A program made the position numbers and the translations under genes. 53,636 bases of DNA. It comes from an uncultured Acetobacteraceae bacterium. GTDB taxonomy: Bacteria; Pseudomonadota; Alphaproteobacteria; Acetobacterales; Acetobacteraceae. This document shows, piece after piece, positions 53,003 through 53,636 of the stretch. Numbering within the stretch: position 1 is the first letter of the stretch; each line of letters opens with the position of its first letter. The notes under the pieces are model-generated. The model saw only the letters and a program-made list of their open reading frames with translations, was not told where the DNA came from and did not search any database. The DNA lies in the NCBI GenBank assembly GCA_903877125.1, contig CAIRCM010000040.1, forward strand, positions 1 to 53,636, in the 5' to 3' direction.

Positions 53003-53636
53003 ATGGATCTGCGCTTCACCGACGAGGAAATCGCCTTCCGCGAGGAAGTCCGAACCTTCATCCGAGAAAACCTTCCCGCCGACATTCATGCCAAAATGAA
53101 GCTCGGCCACCACCCCGGGAAGGAGGACGTCGTCCGCTGGCAGCGCATCTTGAACGCCAAGGGTTGGGCCGGATTGTCCTGGCCGAAGGAATGGGGCGGC
53201 CCGGGCTGGACGGCGATCCAGAAGATGATCTTCCTGGAAGAAAACCAGATGGCACCGGCGCCGGAGCTGTCGTCCTTCAACATCACCATGATCGGCCCAG
53301 TGCTGATCCAGTTCGGCACCGAAGCACAAAAGAAGCGGTTCCTGCCGCGCGCGGCCAACATCGACGATTGGTGGTGCCAGGGCTTCTCCGAACCCGGCGC
53401 GGGGTCCGATCTGGCTTCGCTGAAAACCGCCGCAAAGCGCGACGGCGATCATTACGTGGTCAACGGCCAGAAAATCTGGACCTCGACCGCCCATCACGCC
53501 GACTGGTGCTTCGTCCTCGTCCGCACCAACCCCGAGGCTCGTAAACGGCAGGAGGGCATCTCCTTCCTGCTCGTCGACATGAAACCGCCCGGCATCACGG
53601 TGCGCCCCATCATCTCGATCGACGGTTCGCATCACC
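53003..53636 (+). CDS. Acyl-CoA dehydrogenase (truncated by window edge)
   Basis: The first 211 residues of an acyl-CoA dehydrogenase; the gene continues beyond the window. The N-terminus MDLRFTDEEIAFREEVRTFI (1-20) and the FAD/substrate region WCQGFSEPGAGSDLASL and QKIWTSTAHHADWC are clear. It differs from the gene at 51438 in most positions, so it is a separate paralogue rather than a duplicate. The start has AGGAGG 11 bases upstream. Catalytic Glu not visible, as it would lie in the missing part. Confidence 0.92.
   Translation, partial: MDLRFTDEEIAFREEVRTFIRENLPADIHAKMKLGHHPGKEDVVRWQRILNAKGWAGLSWPKEWGGPGWTAIQKMIFLEENQMAPAPELSSFNITMIGPVLIQFGTEAQKKRFLPRAANIDDWWCQGFSEPGAGSDLASLKTAAKRDGDHYVVNGQKIWTSTAHHADWCFVLVRTNPEARKRQEGISFLLVDMKPPGITVRPIISIDGSHH

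Overview
The window is high-GC bacterial DNA, dense with genes in short, tightly spaced operons. It looks like an alphaproteobacterium, most likely Acetobacteraceae or a relative. This is inferred from the gene set (YbjN-proC pair, A2M-PbpC pair, ispE behind a TPR lipoprotein, many solute-binding proteins and acyl-CoA enzymes) and the codon use; no rRNA is present to confirm it. One tRNA (Gln, anticodon TTG) is present. There is no CRISPR array, phage or complete insertion sequence.

Left part (1-9.4 kb): a family-5 solute-binding protein diverges from a crotonase/hydrolase pair. Next come two small YxWxPGxW-type envelope proteins, a small membrane protein, an RraA-like protein overlapping a GNAT acetyltransferase, a frameshifted ELM1-like gene behind an AT-rich tract, a PPOX flavoprotein, two small exported proteins and a second GNAT.

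Core part (9.4-31 kb): pbpC and a bacterial alpha-2-macroglobulin form one minus-strand unit. thrC, a YbjN protein and proC run on the plus strand. A CmcJ/NvfI oxygenase, cysE, tRNA-Gln, ispE and a TPR lipoprotein follow on the minus strand. Then come an epoxide-hydrolase-like protein, a small Ser/Gly-rich exported protein with a glutathionylspermidine-synthase-like ligase and a DUF350 membrane protein, an M23 peptidase fused to bacterial tandem repeats, a GST, and an alpha/beta hydrolase whose nucleophile is Ala.

Accessory part (31-35.2 kb): a TIR-NB-ARC-TPR (bacterial NLR-like, STAND) gene, broken by a one-base loss inside a 126-bp tandem repeat array, lies between two copies of a dispersed palindromic repeat. 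A DUF2281/PemK-type toxin-antitoxin pair follows. This looks like a small defence-type cassette.

Catabolic part (35.3-53.6 kb): the run 35291-40258 holds an alpha/beta hydrolase fold protein without a nucleophile, an LLM flavin monooxygenase, an HpaB-like flavin monooxygenase, a VOC protein and an isocitrate-lyase/PEP-mutase-family lyase. An amidohydrolase and a two-domain glycosyltransferase lie on the minus strand. Then come a crotonase (minus) and, on the plus strand, an ADP-forming acyl-CoA synthetase, an IlvD/Edd dehydratase, an RraA-family protein, a Tat-exported branched-chain-type binding protein, an extradiol-type VOC dioxygenase and two acyl-CoA dehydrogenases. The second dehydrogenase runs off the right edge, and a decayed VapBC remnant lies between the two. 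The content suggests oxidative ring or heteroatom attack, C-C cleavage and CoA-dependent oxidation of an unknown aromatic or terpenoid-like substrate.
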